64,000 bases of DNA from Candidatus Cloacimonadota bacterium (GCA_019429305.1 JAHYIR010000002.1:107574-171573); one strand, 5' to 3'. Shown: positions 37,758-47,425, counted from the stretch's first letter. Numbers and translations are program-made. The notes: generated by a model not told the origin, from the letters alone.

Positions 37758-40700
37758 TTATTTTAATGGTGAACCGATAACAATTGGGGCATTGGCTGTT
37801 TTCTTCTTACCGGTATTTCGATCTATGACTTCCAGATGACAAATATATAATCCAATGGGAAGTATATGATTACTGCGATCCCTACCGTTCCAATGATAGT
37901 AATGAATCCCTTCCTGTGAGTTCGGGACATTTTCCAGAACTGTGTTAATCGGGGTAAACATCAGCTTCCCTTCTGCATTGTAGATTCTCATAATTGCTTT
38001 ATTTCCTGCTTCAGAAAAGAATCCGATAGAAATGGTCTCACTATCCCACGGGTTAAATGGTGTGGGAGGTATTTTCAACATTGCTTGATGTGATAATACG
38101 GAATATGTATAAAAATACTCATTACCATCCAGATCTTCGCTATGCATTGTAAATAGACCATCACTATCGGCTGCAAAAATAACAACCTGAACTATTGTAC
38201 CCTGTGGTTGCCCCGGCACAAAACCTCTGTATAGATCAACTCCGACTGAGTCAAAATCGGTATGATACTCCTGAGCACGATAATTCAGATAATAAAACAG
38301 TCTTGTTTCGATAATCTCAGTCTCAGGGTCAAGTGATGGCGTTACTATTGAGGCAGTTACCGAAAGTGGATCTCCCGGTTCAGGGTCACCAAATGTAATA
38401 TTATATACTATAGGCTTTCTTTTAACAACCGGAATACGCTTGGAGGCAGTTGAGATATTACCGTCATTATCGGTAGCTTTGATGGATATGATATAATTGT
38501 CTTCCCAATCTGTATAGGTTTCTAACGGAGGTATGTCAACCCTGTATATATCATTTGAAGTAAATTGCATATCCAGTGTATCTAAAATTGTAGCAACTGA
38601 TTCTAAACGGTAAGACAATTCAACGCTCTCGATCTGTCCATCATAGTCAAAAACGACTGCAAAAACTGTTATTTCATCATCAACATAGGGAACCCCGACG
38701 TACGGATTTTCTGGAGACCAATATATATCATCAATCACCGGATCGGCAATATCAATGATAATATCTTCTTGATATGCTGGTAAAAGCTGAGATTGATTAT
38801 TATAAACACCAACGGGCCCTCTGGCACGGATAGGAACACCACGGACTAATCGAGACACATTGATACCGGTGCTGTCCCAAACCCTAACAGTCAATCTTCT
38901 ACCGCTCTGATCTTCAATATTTACATTATAACCGCCACCGGCATAGTAGGGATTTTCATAGAGTCGACCACTAACCTCAGCCATAGTTCCTTCCCAAACC
39001 TGATAATTCTGGGCTTCGGCAAGGCTTAACTCAATAATATAGGGTTCGATGTTTATACCAGTTGCCAATATCTGATAGGTGTAGTCTGTCAACTGCATCA
39101 CACCCTGATACATCCCGATAGTGCCTGTAACTTCTAATCTGTGTCCTCTTTGAATATTGCCGTCAGCAGTATAGTCGAACATCATAATTCCACGTTCCGA
39201 TTCGTCTTGTATATAGGCACGGAGCTGTGTTGCATGAATTGTTCCTGATCCGACAGTAACGACTCCTTGAACAGTAACTGTTTTACCATTGTAATAATCG
39301 AAGTTTTCTCGTATTTGTCTTATTGTTGTATAACCTACCTGATAAACAGCAGTAACTATATTACTCGGAGCCATTCCTTCTTTAAAAGCTCTGACTTTTA
39401 TTGTCGTGGTTTCATCTAAATAGATCGGAGTTGTATAGGGTATAGAATTCTGAGTAGGTGTAGTATCATCTATTGTATAATATATTGAAGCATTCTCTGT
39501 CGGACAGAATATCGAAACATTAATTGGGTCAGCATATTGTCCGGATGGTGGAGATAATATTGGAGTCAAAACCTGATCTTCCGGAATGATCTCAGCAAAG
39601 TCAGCTATATTTCTTGCTGAAATGAAAAACCCTTCGGGAGGAGTAGTTCGAGCATTAGCCAGACCTGTTAGATCAATTGGTTCCTGAGGTATGACTGTTC
39701 CAATATAATCTACATTGTAGAATGTAGCACGAAAATCTATTGTTGCTGTACCATCGGTTATTTGATAGACTACTCCGTTCTCAAAGACAGCACTACCATC
39801 GGCTCCCAAGAACGTGACATTTCTGATAGTTAACAATTGAGCATCATATTGGAAATAATTCCCCGAAAATTGTGCTGCTGTAATAATTTCCGGTACAATG
39901 ACATTTCCGGTTGAATTCGCAGGTCCCGGGTCTGAGATTGGTGAAAACTGCATCATATTACCGAATGAACCCAATGTACCGGTCATGTTAACAATCCCAT
40001 CACCAACATTATAGGCAGTTGTTATTACTCCGGAATCATCATCGATAAGAATTGCAGCAGTATCATCCTGAATATATTTCTGATTTCTGAAACTCTGTTT
40101 AAAAGTTAGGATAACCTCACCAGTTACTCTATAAAGAGTCCCGTCTTGACTGCTTGCTCGTAGAGCAGCAATATTCGGAACTTCTACAGTCTGAATAAAA
40201 GTATAATTGGCAGTAGCAGTAATGCTTGGATTCCATTCCTCTTTAAATGCCTTTGCTTTCAAAGTCGTGTTTTCTGACAATTGGATCGGATTTTGAGGAT
40301 CGAAAATAGGAGATTCTTCAGTTGGTGTTGAATTGTCTGTTGTATAGTGGATCGTTGCACCCTCTGTTAAAGTCGAGATAGTGACTGATACCGGCTCATA
40401 ATAAGTGCCTCCGGGAGGGCTGAATGTTGGAGTTGATACTGTAGGCACTCCATTCCCTGTATAGCCTGACCACATGATATTGTCTAAGACAAGTTGTCTA
40501 TTCTCACTGCCACCGGTTATATGTCTTATCTCAAGAGTGAAATCACCTTCAATGTTGATGTCATTTACTTCAAACAGGTGAATCGTATCATCTGCTCCGC
40601 TTGGGGCTCCGAATTCAATTGAAGTACCCTTGGAGACACCATTTATAAACAGCTCAACTTGCCGGACTCCTGTAGATGTATGCGCTTTTCTCATCTGTAC

Positions 40701-40982
40701 TGAAAAATTTCCTATACCACCGGGAATATTCCCTGAGTAAATAGTACTCCCTTCTCCGGATCTACGGAGCATAATACCGTTTCCATCGATAGGAAATTCC
40801 TGTTGATTTCGGGCATGGACATAATTCCATGTTACGCCGTTATTACCAACGAATGACCCATCTTCATAAGCAATACCAGTATAAGTGAAGTTATCGAAAG
40901 TCTCATGTCCTTGCCCAAATAGACTCCAACTACCTGTAACAAGAACAAGAAATGCGATAATAATTATTCTTGAATGTTTCAT
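37758..40982 (-). CDS. Large secreted multi-domain protein with FlgD-like C-terminus
   Basis: A 1074-residue protein with a signal peptide (HSRIIIIAFLVLVTGSWSLFG). It contains two chitobiase C-terminal-like (CHB_HEX_C) modules, recognisable by PTFSPPGGTYYEPVSVTIS then TIHYTTDNSTPT, and by ILSPPSGQYADPINVSIFCP then SIYYTIDDTTPT. OB-fold-like segments (YIQDDTAAILIDDD; AYIQDESERGIMMFDYTADG) lie between and after them. The C-terminus (IMRIYNAEGKLMF ... LPIGLYICHLEV) matches FlgD-like Ig domains used as sorting tails in FCB bacteria. No catalytic domain is recognised; it is likely a surface adhesin or scaffold. It overlaps lspA by 4 nt (ATGA). Confidence 0.75.
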   Translation of the reverse strand: MKHSRIIIIAFLVLVTGSWSLFGQGHETFDNFTYTGIAYEDGSFVGNNGVTWNYVHARNQQEFPIDGNGIMLRRSGEGSTIYSGNIPGGIGNFSVQMRKAHTSTGVRQVELFINGVSKGTSIEFGAPSGADDTIHLFEVNDINIEGDFTLEIRHITGGSENRQLVLDNIMWSGYTGNGVPTVSTPTFSPPGGTYYEPVSVTISTLTEGATIHYTTDNSTPTEESPIFDPQNPIQLSENTTLKAKAFKEEWNPSITATANYTFIQTVEVPNIAALRASSQDGTLYRVTGEVILTFKQSFRNQKYIQDDTAAILIDDDSGVITTAYNVGDGIVNMTGTLGSFGNMMQFSPISDPGPANSTGNVIVPEIITAAQFSGNYFQYDAQLLTIRNVTFLGADGSAVFENGVVYQITDGTATIDFRATFYNVDYIGTVIPQEPIDLTGLANARTTPPEGFFISARNIADFAEIIPEDQVLTPILSPPSGQYADPINVSIFCPTENASIYYTIDDTTPTQNSIPYTTPIYLDETTTIKVRAFKEGMAPSNIVTAVYQVGYTTIRQIRENFDYYNGKTVTVQGVVTVGSGTIHATQLRAYIQDESERGIMMFDYTADGNIQRGHRLEVTGTIGMYQGVMQLTDYTYQILATGINIEPYIIELSLAEAQNYQVWEGTMAEVSGRLYENPYYAGGGYNVNIEDQSGRRLTVRVWDSTGINVSRLVRGVPIRARGPVGVYNNQSQLLPAYQEDIIIDIADPVIDDIYWSPENPYVGVPYVDDEITVFAVVFDYDGQIESVELSYRLESVATILDTLDMQFTSNDIYRVDIPPLETYTDWEDNYIISIKATDNDGNISTASKRIPVVKRKPIVYNITFGDPEPGDPLSVTASIVTPSLDPETEIIETRLFYYLNYRAQEYHTDFDSVGVDLYRGFVPGQPQGTIVQVVIFAADSDGLFTMHSEDLDGNEYFYTYSVLSHQAMLKIPPTPFNPWDSETISIGFFSEAGNKAIMRIYNAEGKLMFTPINTVLENVPNSQEGIHYYHWNGRDRSNHILPIGLYICHLEVIDRNTGKKKTANAPIVIGSPLK

Positions 40983-41503
40983 AGACTCTCCTCTATTGTT
41001 TCCAAATTAATATTTTGCTTTGCTTTTTCTTCCCTCTTTTGAGGAAAGAAAAGATCGAATAGTAATAAAATTACTGCAAGAACTATGGCACTGTCTGCGA
41101 TATTGAAAACAGGCCAACGATCTATAATGAAGCTAAAGAATTTAAAATCAAAAAAGTCAATAACCGCTCCATATGCAATACGGTCGATTAAATTGCCTAT
41201 TGCTCCACCCAATATCAAAGCATATCCACATTGAATAATCCGGCTCTTCTCCTTTGATAGTAAGTAAGCAAAAATGATGATAGCTATAGTTGTGCTAGTA
41301 ATAAAAAAGATTCTATCCAGACTCTCGTTTCCCAATGATATACTAAAAGCAGCACCCGTATTGGTTATGTAGTGAATTCTAAAAAAATCGCCAATGACGG
41401 TAATCCTTTGACCTATGCTCATTGATTGACTAACTCTTAGTTTAGTTGCCTGATCTAGTAGGATAACAAGGATTGTTATCCATAAGCAATAGAATTTTTT
41501 CAT
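40979..41503 (-). CDS. lspA: Lipoprotein signal peptidase
   Basis: A 174-residue inner-membrane aspartic protease that trims prolipoproteins. Four hydrophobic segments are visible, with the active-site motifs GGAIGNLIDRI and FNIADSAIVLAV (two aspartates) and the conserved NTGAAFSI. The start at 41503 overlaps the TraR stop (ATGA); an upstream start at 41551 would add a charged, unlikely leader. Its presence implies lipoproteins and a diderm envelope. Confidence 0.93.
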   Translation of the reverse strand: MKKFYCLWITILVILLDQATKLRVSQSMSIGQRITVIGDFFRIHYITNTGAAFSISLGNESLDRIFFITSTTIAIIIFAYLLSKEKSRIIQCGYALILGGAIGNLIDRIAYGAVIDFFDFKFFSFIIDRWPVFNIADSAIVLAVILLLFDLFFPQKREEKAKQNINLETIEESL

Positions 41504-41898
41504 CTTTTTCGCTTCTTTTTCTCTTCCTCTGATGTCTTGCAGTTTATACACATTGTTGCAAATGGTACTATCTTCAATCGTCCCTCTTCTATGAGATCAC
41601 CACACATTTCGCATAATCCATAGCTCTTTTCAAAGATTCTCTTAAGGGCTTGATTAATTTCCTTTAGTTTCTCCTGCTGGTTCTCCAGCATATAAACTTC
41701 TTTCTCCTGTGAATCTGCATCAGTTCCCTGATCTGCCTGATGTGTTGAATATGAAGAGAGATCACCGTTTTCATTTTTTACCCCTTTCCTTTGTGAGGTA
41801 TTGATATCTCGAATGATCTTTAATGTCTCTTCCTTCTCTTTTTCCAATAGTTTTTCAAATTGTTTTAACTTGGTTTTAGTTAACTCTTTGACCTTCAT
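41500..41898 (-). CDS. TraR/DksA-family zinc-finger protein
   Basis: A 132-residue protein with an N-terminal coiled coil (KLKQFEKLLEKEKEETLK) and a four-cysteine zinc finger, CEMCGD ... CINC. DksA-type proteins bind the RNA polymerase secondary channel. The acidic tip of the coiled coil (DQGTDADSQEKE) is present. It precedes lspA with a 4-nt overlap, an order also seen elsewhere. Whether it works with ppGpp is unknown. Confidence 0.88.
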   Translation of the reverse strand: MKVKELTKTKLKQFEKLLEKEKEETLKIIRDINTSQRKGVKNENGDLSSYSTHQADQGTDADSQEKEVYMLENQQEKLKEINQALKRIFEKSYGLCEMCGDLIEEGRLKIVPFATMCINCKTSEEEKKKRKR

Positions 41899-41922
41899 TG
41901 TTGTGACTCCTAATTATCAGAT

Positions 41923-42744
41923 CTATATCTTTTCTATTATTCTTTCTATTAAGACGGATATCTTGCTGAAAGCTTCCTGAGCAGTTTTTTCTATATCTGC
42001 CTGCTTATGAATCTCACCATGGAAGAGGTTGCTCATATTCGTTACCACAGAGATCCCCAAAAGTTGCATCCCACATTGGGTGCCAACTATAACTTCCGGA
42101 ACTGTTGACATGCCAACTACATCGGCACCCCAGTTCGCAAAAGTTTTACATTCACTTTTTGTCTCTAAACTTGGACCTGATACGGCAATATAAACCCCTT
42201 TTTTTAGAACGATGCCCTCAGTATGGGCTACAGATAATGCTATGTTTCTCAGATTGTCCGAATATGGTTCATTGAGACTGGGAAATCTCTCACCATAATA
42301 ATTATCATGCTCTCCTATCAATGGATTGGTTCCCATAAAGTTTATATGATCTTCCAAGAGCACTAAATCACCCGGCTGCATATCGTTATTTAAACTTCCG
42401 GCAGCATTAGTAATTATTAAAAACTTAACTCCGAGTTGATTCATTACCCTAATCGGAAAAGTTACCTGCTCCATGGAATATCCTTCATAGTAGTGGAATC
42501 TTCCCTGCATAATGAGCATTTTTTTGTCTCTAAATTCTCCCAGCCACATTTGTCCACGATGTGAAGGAGCTGTCGAAACGGGGAAACCAGGTATATCTTG
42601 ATAAGGTATGATCACTCCATTGGGTATGTTATCAGTTAGAGAGCTCAAGCCAGTGCCTAATATTAGACCACCTTCCGGTTGAAATCCGGTTCTGGCTCTG
42701 ATAAAAGCAACAGCTTCTTTGATCTTGAATTCCCTTTCCTTCAT
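41923..42744 (-). CDS. Purine nucleoside phosphorylase (inosine/guanosine type)
   Basis: A 273-residue enzyme that splits purine nucleosides with phosphate. The class I signatures are complete: GGLILGTGLSSLTDNI, APSHRGQMWLGEF, LIMQGRFHYYEGYSMEQV, ITNAAGSLNNDMQPGDLVL and the base-binding VVGMSTVPEVIVG then VTNMSN. Its length is normal for the trimeric PunA/PNP group. It lies 33 nt after divIVA. Confidence 0.93.
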   Translation of the reverse strand: MKEREFKIKEAVAFIRARTGFQPEGGLILGTGLSSLTDNIPNGVIIPYQDIPGFPVSTAPSHRGQMWLGEFRDKKMLIMQGRFHYYEGYSMEQVTFPIRVMNQLGVKFLIITNAAGSLNNDMQPGDLVLLEDHINFMGTNPLIGEHDNYYGERFPSLNEPYSDNLRNIALSVAHTEGIVLKKGVYIAVSGPSLETKSECKTFANWGADVVGMSTVPEVIVGTQCGMQLLGISVVTNMSNLFHGEIHKQADIEKTAQEAFSKISVLIERIIEKI

Positions 42745-42777
42745 TTACTTATACCTTAAATAATCAATTAATATAAA

Positions 42778-43326
42778 TCATCCCTTCGATTCTTCGACAG
42801 ATTTTTCATCAGTTTCTATCTTTACTTTGTCTTTAGGTTGAGAAGATCTACTTTTAGACATCAATTCATCTTCATTAATCTTAATCAACTGAGCTTCCAT
42901 TTCTGCTTTAAATTTTAGTAAGAACATTCTCTTTTGCTCTTCCAAATTATATATCTGGTGTTCCAAAACACTCACTAAATTTTTCGCTTCAGCTAGCATT
43001 TTCTTACCTTTTAAATCTGCTTCTTTGACAATGTTCTCCGCTTCTTTATGAGCATTTCTGATCACGTCATCTTTAGTTCTCTCAGCCATCATTAGTGTCT
43101 TGCTGATTAACTCTTCGTGTACTTTCAGTTCTTCCTCGTGTTTTTCCTCTTTCTTGACCGGTGCCTTTAGCTTTGAGTATTGTTCCAGTTGCTTTTCTAA
43201 TTCTTCGATATAAACGGCAACTTTCTCCAGAAATGCTTCTACTTCTCCCTTCTTATAACCAAACATAGATGTAGAAAAATTCCTGGTTAGAATTTCAGCT
43301 GAACTAATATCATTCTCTTTTGTCAT
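42778..43326 (-). CDS. DivIVA-domain protein
   Basis: A 182-residue protein. The N-terminal DivIVA domain is recognisable from ILTRNFSTSMFGYKKGEVEAF then LEKVAVYIEELEKQL, where FGYKKGEVEAFL matches the family consensus. A long coiled coil and a charged, Lys/Glu-rich tail follow. DivIVA-like proteins mark curved membrane at poles and division sites. Placement next to YggT echoes Gram-positive division clusters, but no sepF or ftsZ is here. Confidence 0.85.
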   Translation of the reverse strand: MTKENDISSAEILTRNFSTSMFGYKKGEVEAFLEKVAVYIEELEKQLEQYSKLKAPVKKEEKHEEELKVHEELISKTLMMAERTKDDVIRNAHKEAENIVKEADLKGKKMLAEAKNLVSVLEHQIYNLEEQKRMFLLKFKAEMEAQLIKINEDELMSKSRSSQPKDKVKIETDEKSVEESKG

Positions 43327-43355
43327 CTACTGCTCCTTATTTTTCAGAATTAACA

Positions 43356-43598
43356 TTAAACCCCTATCAAGAGTCGAATAACTAAATGAATCAATAATAT
43401 GGCAATTATAGGAGAAATATCGATCCCCTGAATCGGAATTATTTTCCTAATAGGTCCTAAAACTGGTTCTGTTATGTTCACTAATATCCTGTATAACTCA
43501 TTGCGTGGATCTTGTACAAACCATGACATTATTGCTCTGACTATTATGATAATTATGTATATATTTGCTAACCGTGCAATAAGATGAGCCAATAACAT
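43356..43598 (-). CDS. YggT-family membrane protein
   Basis: An 80-residue inner-membrane protein with two helices and the family motif IMSWFVQDPRNELYRILVNI then TEPVLGPIRKIIP. The ATG at 43598 overlaps the tdk stop (TGATG), with AGGAG in the tdk tail as ribosome site. YggT proteins have been linked to cell division and osmotic tolerance. It lies between tdk and divIVA. Confidence 0.88.
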   Translation of the reverse strand: MLLAHLIARLANIYIIIIIVRAIMSWFVQDPRNELYRILVNITEPVLGPIRKIIPIQGIDISPIIAILLIHLVIRLLIGV

Positions 43599-44155
43599 CA
43601 ATCTCTCCTATGACAATTCCGACAGCGTGCTTCATAGATATCAGCTGCTCCAACAACAACTGTTTCTTCTTCTTTTGACAACCTCTCGGTTCTGTTAGCC
43701 GGATTACCACATTGCATGCATATTGCCATAGTTTTCGTGATATATTCGGCAATAGCCAAGAGATTAGGCATTGGACCAAATGGTCGTCCTAAATAATCCT
43801 GATCAAGACCAGCAAGAATTACTCTTTTCCCGTCATCGGCAAGTTTATTACAAATATCAATTATCTTATCATCTAAGAAATGTACTTCGTCTACTGCTAC
43901 AACTTTTGTGTCTTCTTCTACTAATTCTATCAAGTCTGAAGCTTTGTTGATGTTTTCTGATGGCATCATTAACCGACTATGTGACACTATATGATTATCA
44001 TCATAGCGGTTATCAATCTCCGGTTTAAATACCTGTACCTTTTGTTTGGCATATTCTGCTCTTCTGACTCGTCGGATAAGTTCTTCGGTTTTACCACTAA
44101 ACATGCTTCCACAAACGACTTCAATCCATCCGGTACGGTGATTTATGATATTCAT
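43598..44155 (-). CDS. tdk: Thymidine kinase (type II)
   Basis: A 185-residue salvage enzyme. Walker A is GSMFSGKTEELIRR, the catalytic glutamate region is VVAVDEVHFLDD, and the zinc-binding lasso has CMQCG and CRNC. It is first in a tdk-yggT-divIVA-punA-like run. A promoter and an overlapping palindrome lie upstream (44177-44220). Confidence 0.95.
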   Translation of the reverse strand: MNIINHRTGWIEVVCGSMFSGKTEELIRRVRRAEYAKQKVQVFKPEIDNRYDDNHIVSHSRLMMPSENINKASDLIELVEEDTKVVAVDEVHFLDDKIIDICNKLADDGKRVILAGLDQDYLGRPFGPMPNLLAIAEYITKTMAICMQCGNPANRTERLSKEEETVVVGAADIYEARCRNCHRRD

Positions 44156-44176
44156 AATATTAAACTCCTGTGATGC

Positions 44177-44205
44177 TTCATATAAAAAAGTTGGATTTGT
44201 GTCAA
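44177..44205 (-). promoter_or_regulatory. Sigma-70-type promoter for tdk operon
   Basis: TTGACA (44205-44200), a 17-nt spacer and TATGAA (44182-44177) on the minus strand, about 21 nt before the ATG at 44155. Confidence 0.7.
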
Positions 44206-44220
44206 TCTATTTATAGATTG
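44203..44220. promoter_or_regulatory. Palindrome overlapping the tdk -35 box
   Basis: CAATCTAT-TT-ATAGATTG, 8-bp arms with a 2-nt centre. It overlaps the TTGACA box by three bases, a position suited to a repressor operator. The regulator is unknown. Confidence 0.45.
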
Positions 44221-44463
44221 CCCTTTACAGATAATACTTTCAGCCATTTTTCCCGACTAAATTTATCATAAATCTTGAGTTAGCAAAAATATGTGTAAAA
44301 CCATTAGTAATATCTCACCCCAAAGGTAATTCAGCAATCTTTTTCTTAATTTTTCCACTATCAGATAAATACATTCCAATCCAAGATGGTGCTATGATTA
44401 TTTTTTTATTGACCTGTTTTAAGAGCTGTTTTTCCTGTACTGGAATAACTAATTGGTGATCAC
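44221..44463. other. Intergenic region, no gene supported
   Basis: Between the divergent tdk and 44464 genes. A minus-strand frame ending at 44315 crosses the start of the next gene; it has no homology I recognise and no ribosome site in support. I see nothing else here. Confidence 0.4.
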
Positions 44464-45957
44464 ATGCTCTTAAAACAAAGATTGATATTATACATAGGGT
44501 TGATAACGATATTTTTCCTTTCTCCCTTTGCTCTAATAAGTTTCGTCCCTCAAAGGAGCAACTTCGAGAATGATTATCAGCATCAATTATACATTTCTTG
44601 GATGAAAAGAAGTGGTTTTGACCACCGTTCTCCTGCCAATATTTCTCATACACTAATAAAAATCACTTATAATGATCCCACGAATAACGATAGGGTAATC
44701 ATTGCTTGCAGCTTGAAAGATAATAGTATTGTGTCCTTGAGTGAAATGATCTCTTCAAATGTAGTCCAGACAAATCTTCCGCAAATAGAAATGGAGTTTC
44801 GCCACTATTTAGAACCGTTATTATATAGAATCAATAGTGATCAGAGCTTTTTTGTAACAGATATGCTTACTGGCTTGAATATTTCCTTGGAGATTAACGG
44901 AGAAAAGTTTGATTTAGATGACGGCACAGATGCTTTGATAAACAGAGAGAGGTTTTTTTGGCATAGTTTTTCATTTAGTAGGATTGATGAAGGGTCGTAT
45001 AAATATTCTACTCAGTTGAACGGGATTGGTGTTTTAGATATCATTTTCCCCGATTTGACAGAACTATCGAACTCATTGATCAGCTTGACTAAAAGAGAAT
45101 ACTATTCAGCAGACATAGAGAGATTAAAAGAAGAGAGAGGTACAGCACACTACTTAGTGCCATCATCACAATATTATGCTCAACCACCGATATCAGGTAG
45201 CAGAATCCCCATACCTGCTTATACTTATCAACCGATAGTTATAGATCGCAATATGCCGATCAGAGATTATATTGACACCTATCGAGACAATATTTGGGGC
45301 AGAGAGATGCTATATAACAAGATCAGTAATCCAGAGTATTTCTTATCCCAAGAGTTTCCTAATCACCAATTAAGTAGGAACCAGAATAGCTACGAGTTAA
45401 AGACTATTCCTTTTAACGGAAATATCTCAGCCGATATTCAGCTGATCAAAAGAAACATTAAAGATGGTATTACTTTCGAGGTAATAGCTGATTATACTAT
45501 AGATAGTAATAAATCTGTTAAACTTTCAACAGGTGATACTATTAAAACCACTGATCTGAATGAACAAGAGATCGAGATAATCTCTCCTTACTTAAGCCAG
45601 TTGATTACGATGCACAGAGCAATGGGAACAAAGCTGCTAAATTTTCTTCTCATACCTGCTGACGTTCCGACAATACTGGTTCTTAGAGATCCCGAGAGAA
45701 CGATATCCGAATTCACCTCTTATACCGATCTGATTTTAATGCTCTCTCATTACTGGGAAGAAAGGACTGTCTATTTCAGAATAGAGCAAGTAAAAAAAGT
45801 TAACAATTATATCGAATTGCATGGTTTTTTAGCAGCGTCGAAGTCGAATAGAGATGATTTTGATTTTGCTGAACTAAGATTTGCCCTTGATAAATCTTTT
45901 CGTATAGATTTAGCTATGATGTCTCTCTACACTAACATTACTATTGATGCAGAATAG
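44464..45957 (+). CDS. Membrane-anchored or secreted protein of unknown function
   Basis: A 497-residue protein with one N-terminal hydrophobic segment (LILYIGLITIFFLSPFALIS), then a long hydrophilic, beta-rich part with no recognised motif. It contains stretches such as NISLEINGEKFDLDDGTDAL and a proline/tyrosine-rich segment (AQPPISGSRIPIPAYTYQP) at about 238-260. It has no cysteine pairs or barrel-like ending. The ribosome site is weak (GGTGA). It lies 292 nt upstream of the pgs cluster on the same strand; a link to it is possible but not shown. Confidence 0.65.
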   Translation: MLLKQRLILYIGLITIFFLSPFALISFVPQRSNFENDYQHQLYISWMKRSGFDHRSPANISHTLIKITYNDPTNNDRVIIACSLKDNSIVSLSEMISSNVVQTNLPQIEMEFRHYLEPLLYRINSDQSFFVTDMLTGLNISLEINGEKFDLDDGTDALINRERFFWHSFSFSRIDEGSYKYSTQLNGIGVLDIIFPDLTELSNSLISLTKREYYSADIERLKEERGTAHYLVPSSQYYAQPPISGSRIPIPAYTYQPIVIDRNMPIRDYIDTYRDNIWGREMLYNKISNPEYFLSQEFPNHQLSRNQNSYELKTIPFNGNISADIQLIKRNIKDGITFEVIADYTIDSNKSVKLSTGDTIKTTDLNEQEIEIISPYLSQLITMHRAMGTKLLNFLLIPADVPTILVLRDPERTISEFTSYTDLILMLSHYWEERTVYFRIEQVKKVNNYIELHGFLAASKSNRDDFDFAELRFALDKSFRIDLAMMSLYTNITIDAE

Positions 45958-46249
45958 TTTATCTCAATATGCTCAACATTAGAGATTATTTAGCTCTATT
46001 GATGTATCACAGTTGTTTCAATGAAAGAAAATCTAAAATAGCTCGCTTAATTTCCAGTGTTTTCCTATAATATAATGTAAACTACACTTGACTCATCTCT
46101 GGCTCTTTAGATTTATTGTCAAAATTATTCTTGCAGATTCTGGCATAGAATTTGCATTGATTATTATCGGTTTAATCTTTTTTAGCTCAGATAGAGAACT
46201 TAGGTATGAAAAAGATAAAAATAAATGAGATAAAGGATAACATAACAAT

Positions 46250-47425
46250 ATGACGGTGTTGATTATCGCAACGCTAATACTTGTAACCAATTTAATCTTT
46301 GAGTATTTTCGTCATACTCGTAATGTAAAGATGATTCCCATTCGGATACATGTCAACGGAACAAGAGGGAAATCAAGTGTTACGCGACTGATTGCAGCCG
46401 GATTAAGAGCCGGTGGTATAAGAACTTTAGCCAAGACAACAGGAACTATACCGAGATTGATTCTACCAGACGGAAGAGAATCATCAATAATCCGTCTATT
46501 TGCTGCTAACATCATAGAGCAAAAGTATGTTTTTCGTTATGCTGCTTCTTTGCAACCAAAGGCAATAGTAGTGGAATGTATGGCGGTTAATCCTGTTTTT
46601 CAGTGGATAACAGAACGAAAGTTTGTCAAATCAACTCTATCGGTGATAACCAATGTGCGACTTGATCACATTGATTTGATGGGTTCAAATATCCAGAGTG
46701 TTGCAAGATCAATTGCCAATACAATACCCAATCATAGCATTTGCTTTACTTCTGAAGAAAAACAATTTCCTCTTCTAAACCAAATAGCACACAAAAGAGG
46801 AACTATGATCAGGCATGTTACCCCCGAGCAGATCACTCAGAATGACCTTACTCCTTTTGAGTATATTGAACATGCCGATAATCTATCCTTAGCTTTAGCA
46901 GTTTGTGAGCATTATGGTATTGATCGCAAGGTTGCTCTGAAGGGTATGCAACATTCTAATCCTGACCCCGGTGCTTTGCAGAAATACACAATAGAAAATG
47001 ACGGTAAAAAGATCGTTTTTTATAATGTTTTTGCTGCGAACGATCCTGAATCTAGTTTGTATATCTGGGAAAAGATTACTTCGCCATTATTAGATCAAGA
47101 AAAGATGATCGTATTAAATACTCGAGCAGACAGATTTGCTCGTTCGCATCAATTAATTGACACCTTCTGCAAAGAGAATTATGATTATTTTATCCTGACA
47201 GGCGAAAGAACTGACCAATTAGAGCATTATGCTCTTGATGGCAGAATACCCAAGGGTAAATTATTAGTATTAGGAGAAATTGAACCTTCGCTAATTTTTG
47301 ATAGAGTTTTATCATTAACAACCAAAGAATCCCATATCATTGGCATAGGTAATATAGCTGGAACCAAGAAATATGGTGCTAAAATAGTTAATTATTTCCG
47401 TAAGAAATCCAAAGGAGGAGTATAA
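46250..47425 (+). CDS. pgsB: Poly-gamma-glutamate synthase subunit PgsB/CapB
   Basis: A 391-residue ATP-dependent ligase of the Mur-ligase superfamily. An N-terminal membrane segment (VLIIATLILVTNLIF) precedes the P-loop NGTRGKSSVTRL (36-47). Typical CapB segments follow: RTLAKTTGTIPRLILPDG, PKAIVVECMAVNPVFQW and ITNVRLDHIDLMG. It should activate glutamate and extend the chain at the inner membrane together with PgsC. It is first in a tight cluster with pgsC, a Pgs-system protein and a barrel protein. Its length is close to that of Bacillus PgsB. Confidence 0.9.
   Translation: MTVLIIATLILVTNLIFEYFRHTRNVKMIPIRIHVNGTRGKSSVTRLIAAGLRAGGIRTLAKTTGTIPRLILPDGRESSIIRLFAANIIEQKYVFRYAASLQPKAIVVECMAVNPVFQWITERKFVKSTLSVITNVRLDHIDLMGSNIQSVARSIANTIPNHSICFTSEEKQFPLLNQIAHKRGTMIRHVTPEQITQNDLTPFEYIEHADNLSLALAVCEHYGIDRKVALKGMQHSNPDPGALQKYTIENDGKKIVFYNVFAANDPESSLYIWEKITSPLLDQEKMIVLNTRADRFARSHQLIDTFCKENYDYFILTGERTDQLEHYALDGRIPKGKLLVLGEIEPSLIFDRVLSLTTKESHIIGIGNIAGTKKYGAKIVNYFRKKSKGGV

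Noticed and set aside
44315-44653. A 112-codon frame on the minus strand
   Set aside because: It overlaps the start of the 44464 gene, has no ribosome site that I can see and no recognised motif. The plus-strand gene has a clear membrane anchor and is more likely real.
46093-46290. A 65-codon minus-strand frame with a hydrophobic start
   Set aside because: It runs into the pgsB start, and lacks a ribosome site; it is probably chance in AT-rich intergenic DNA.
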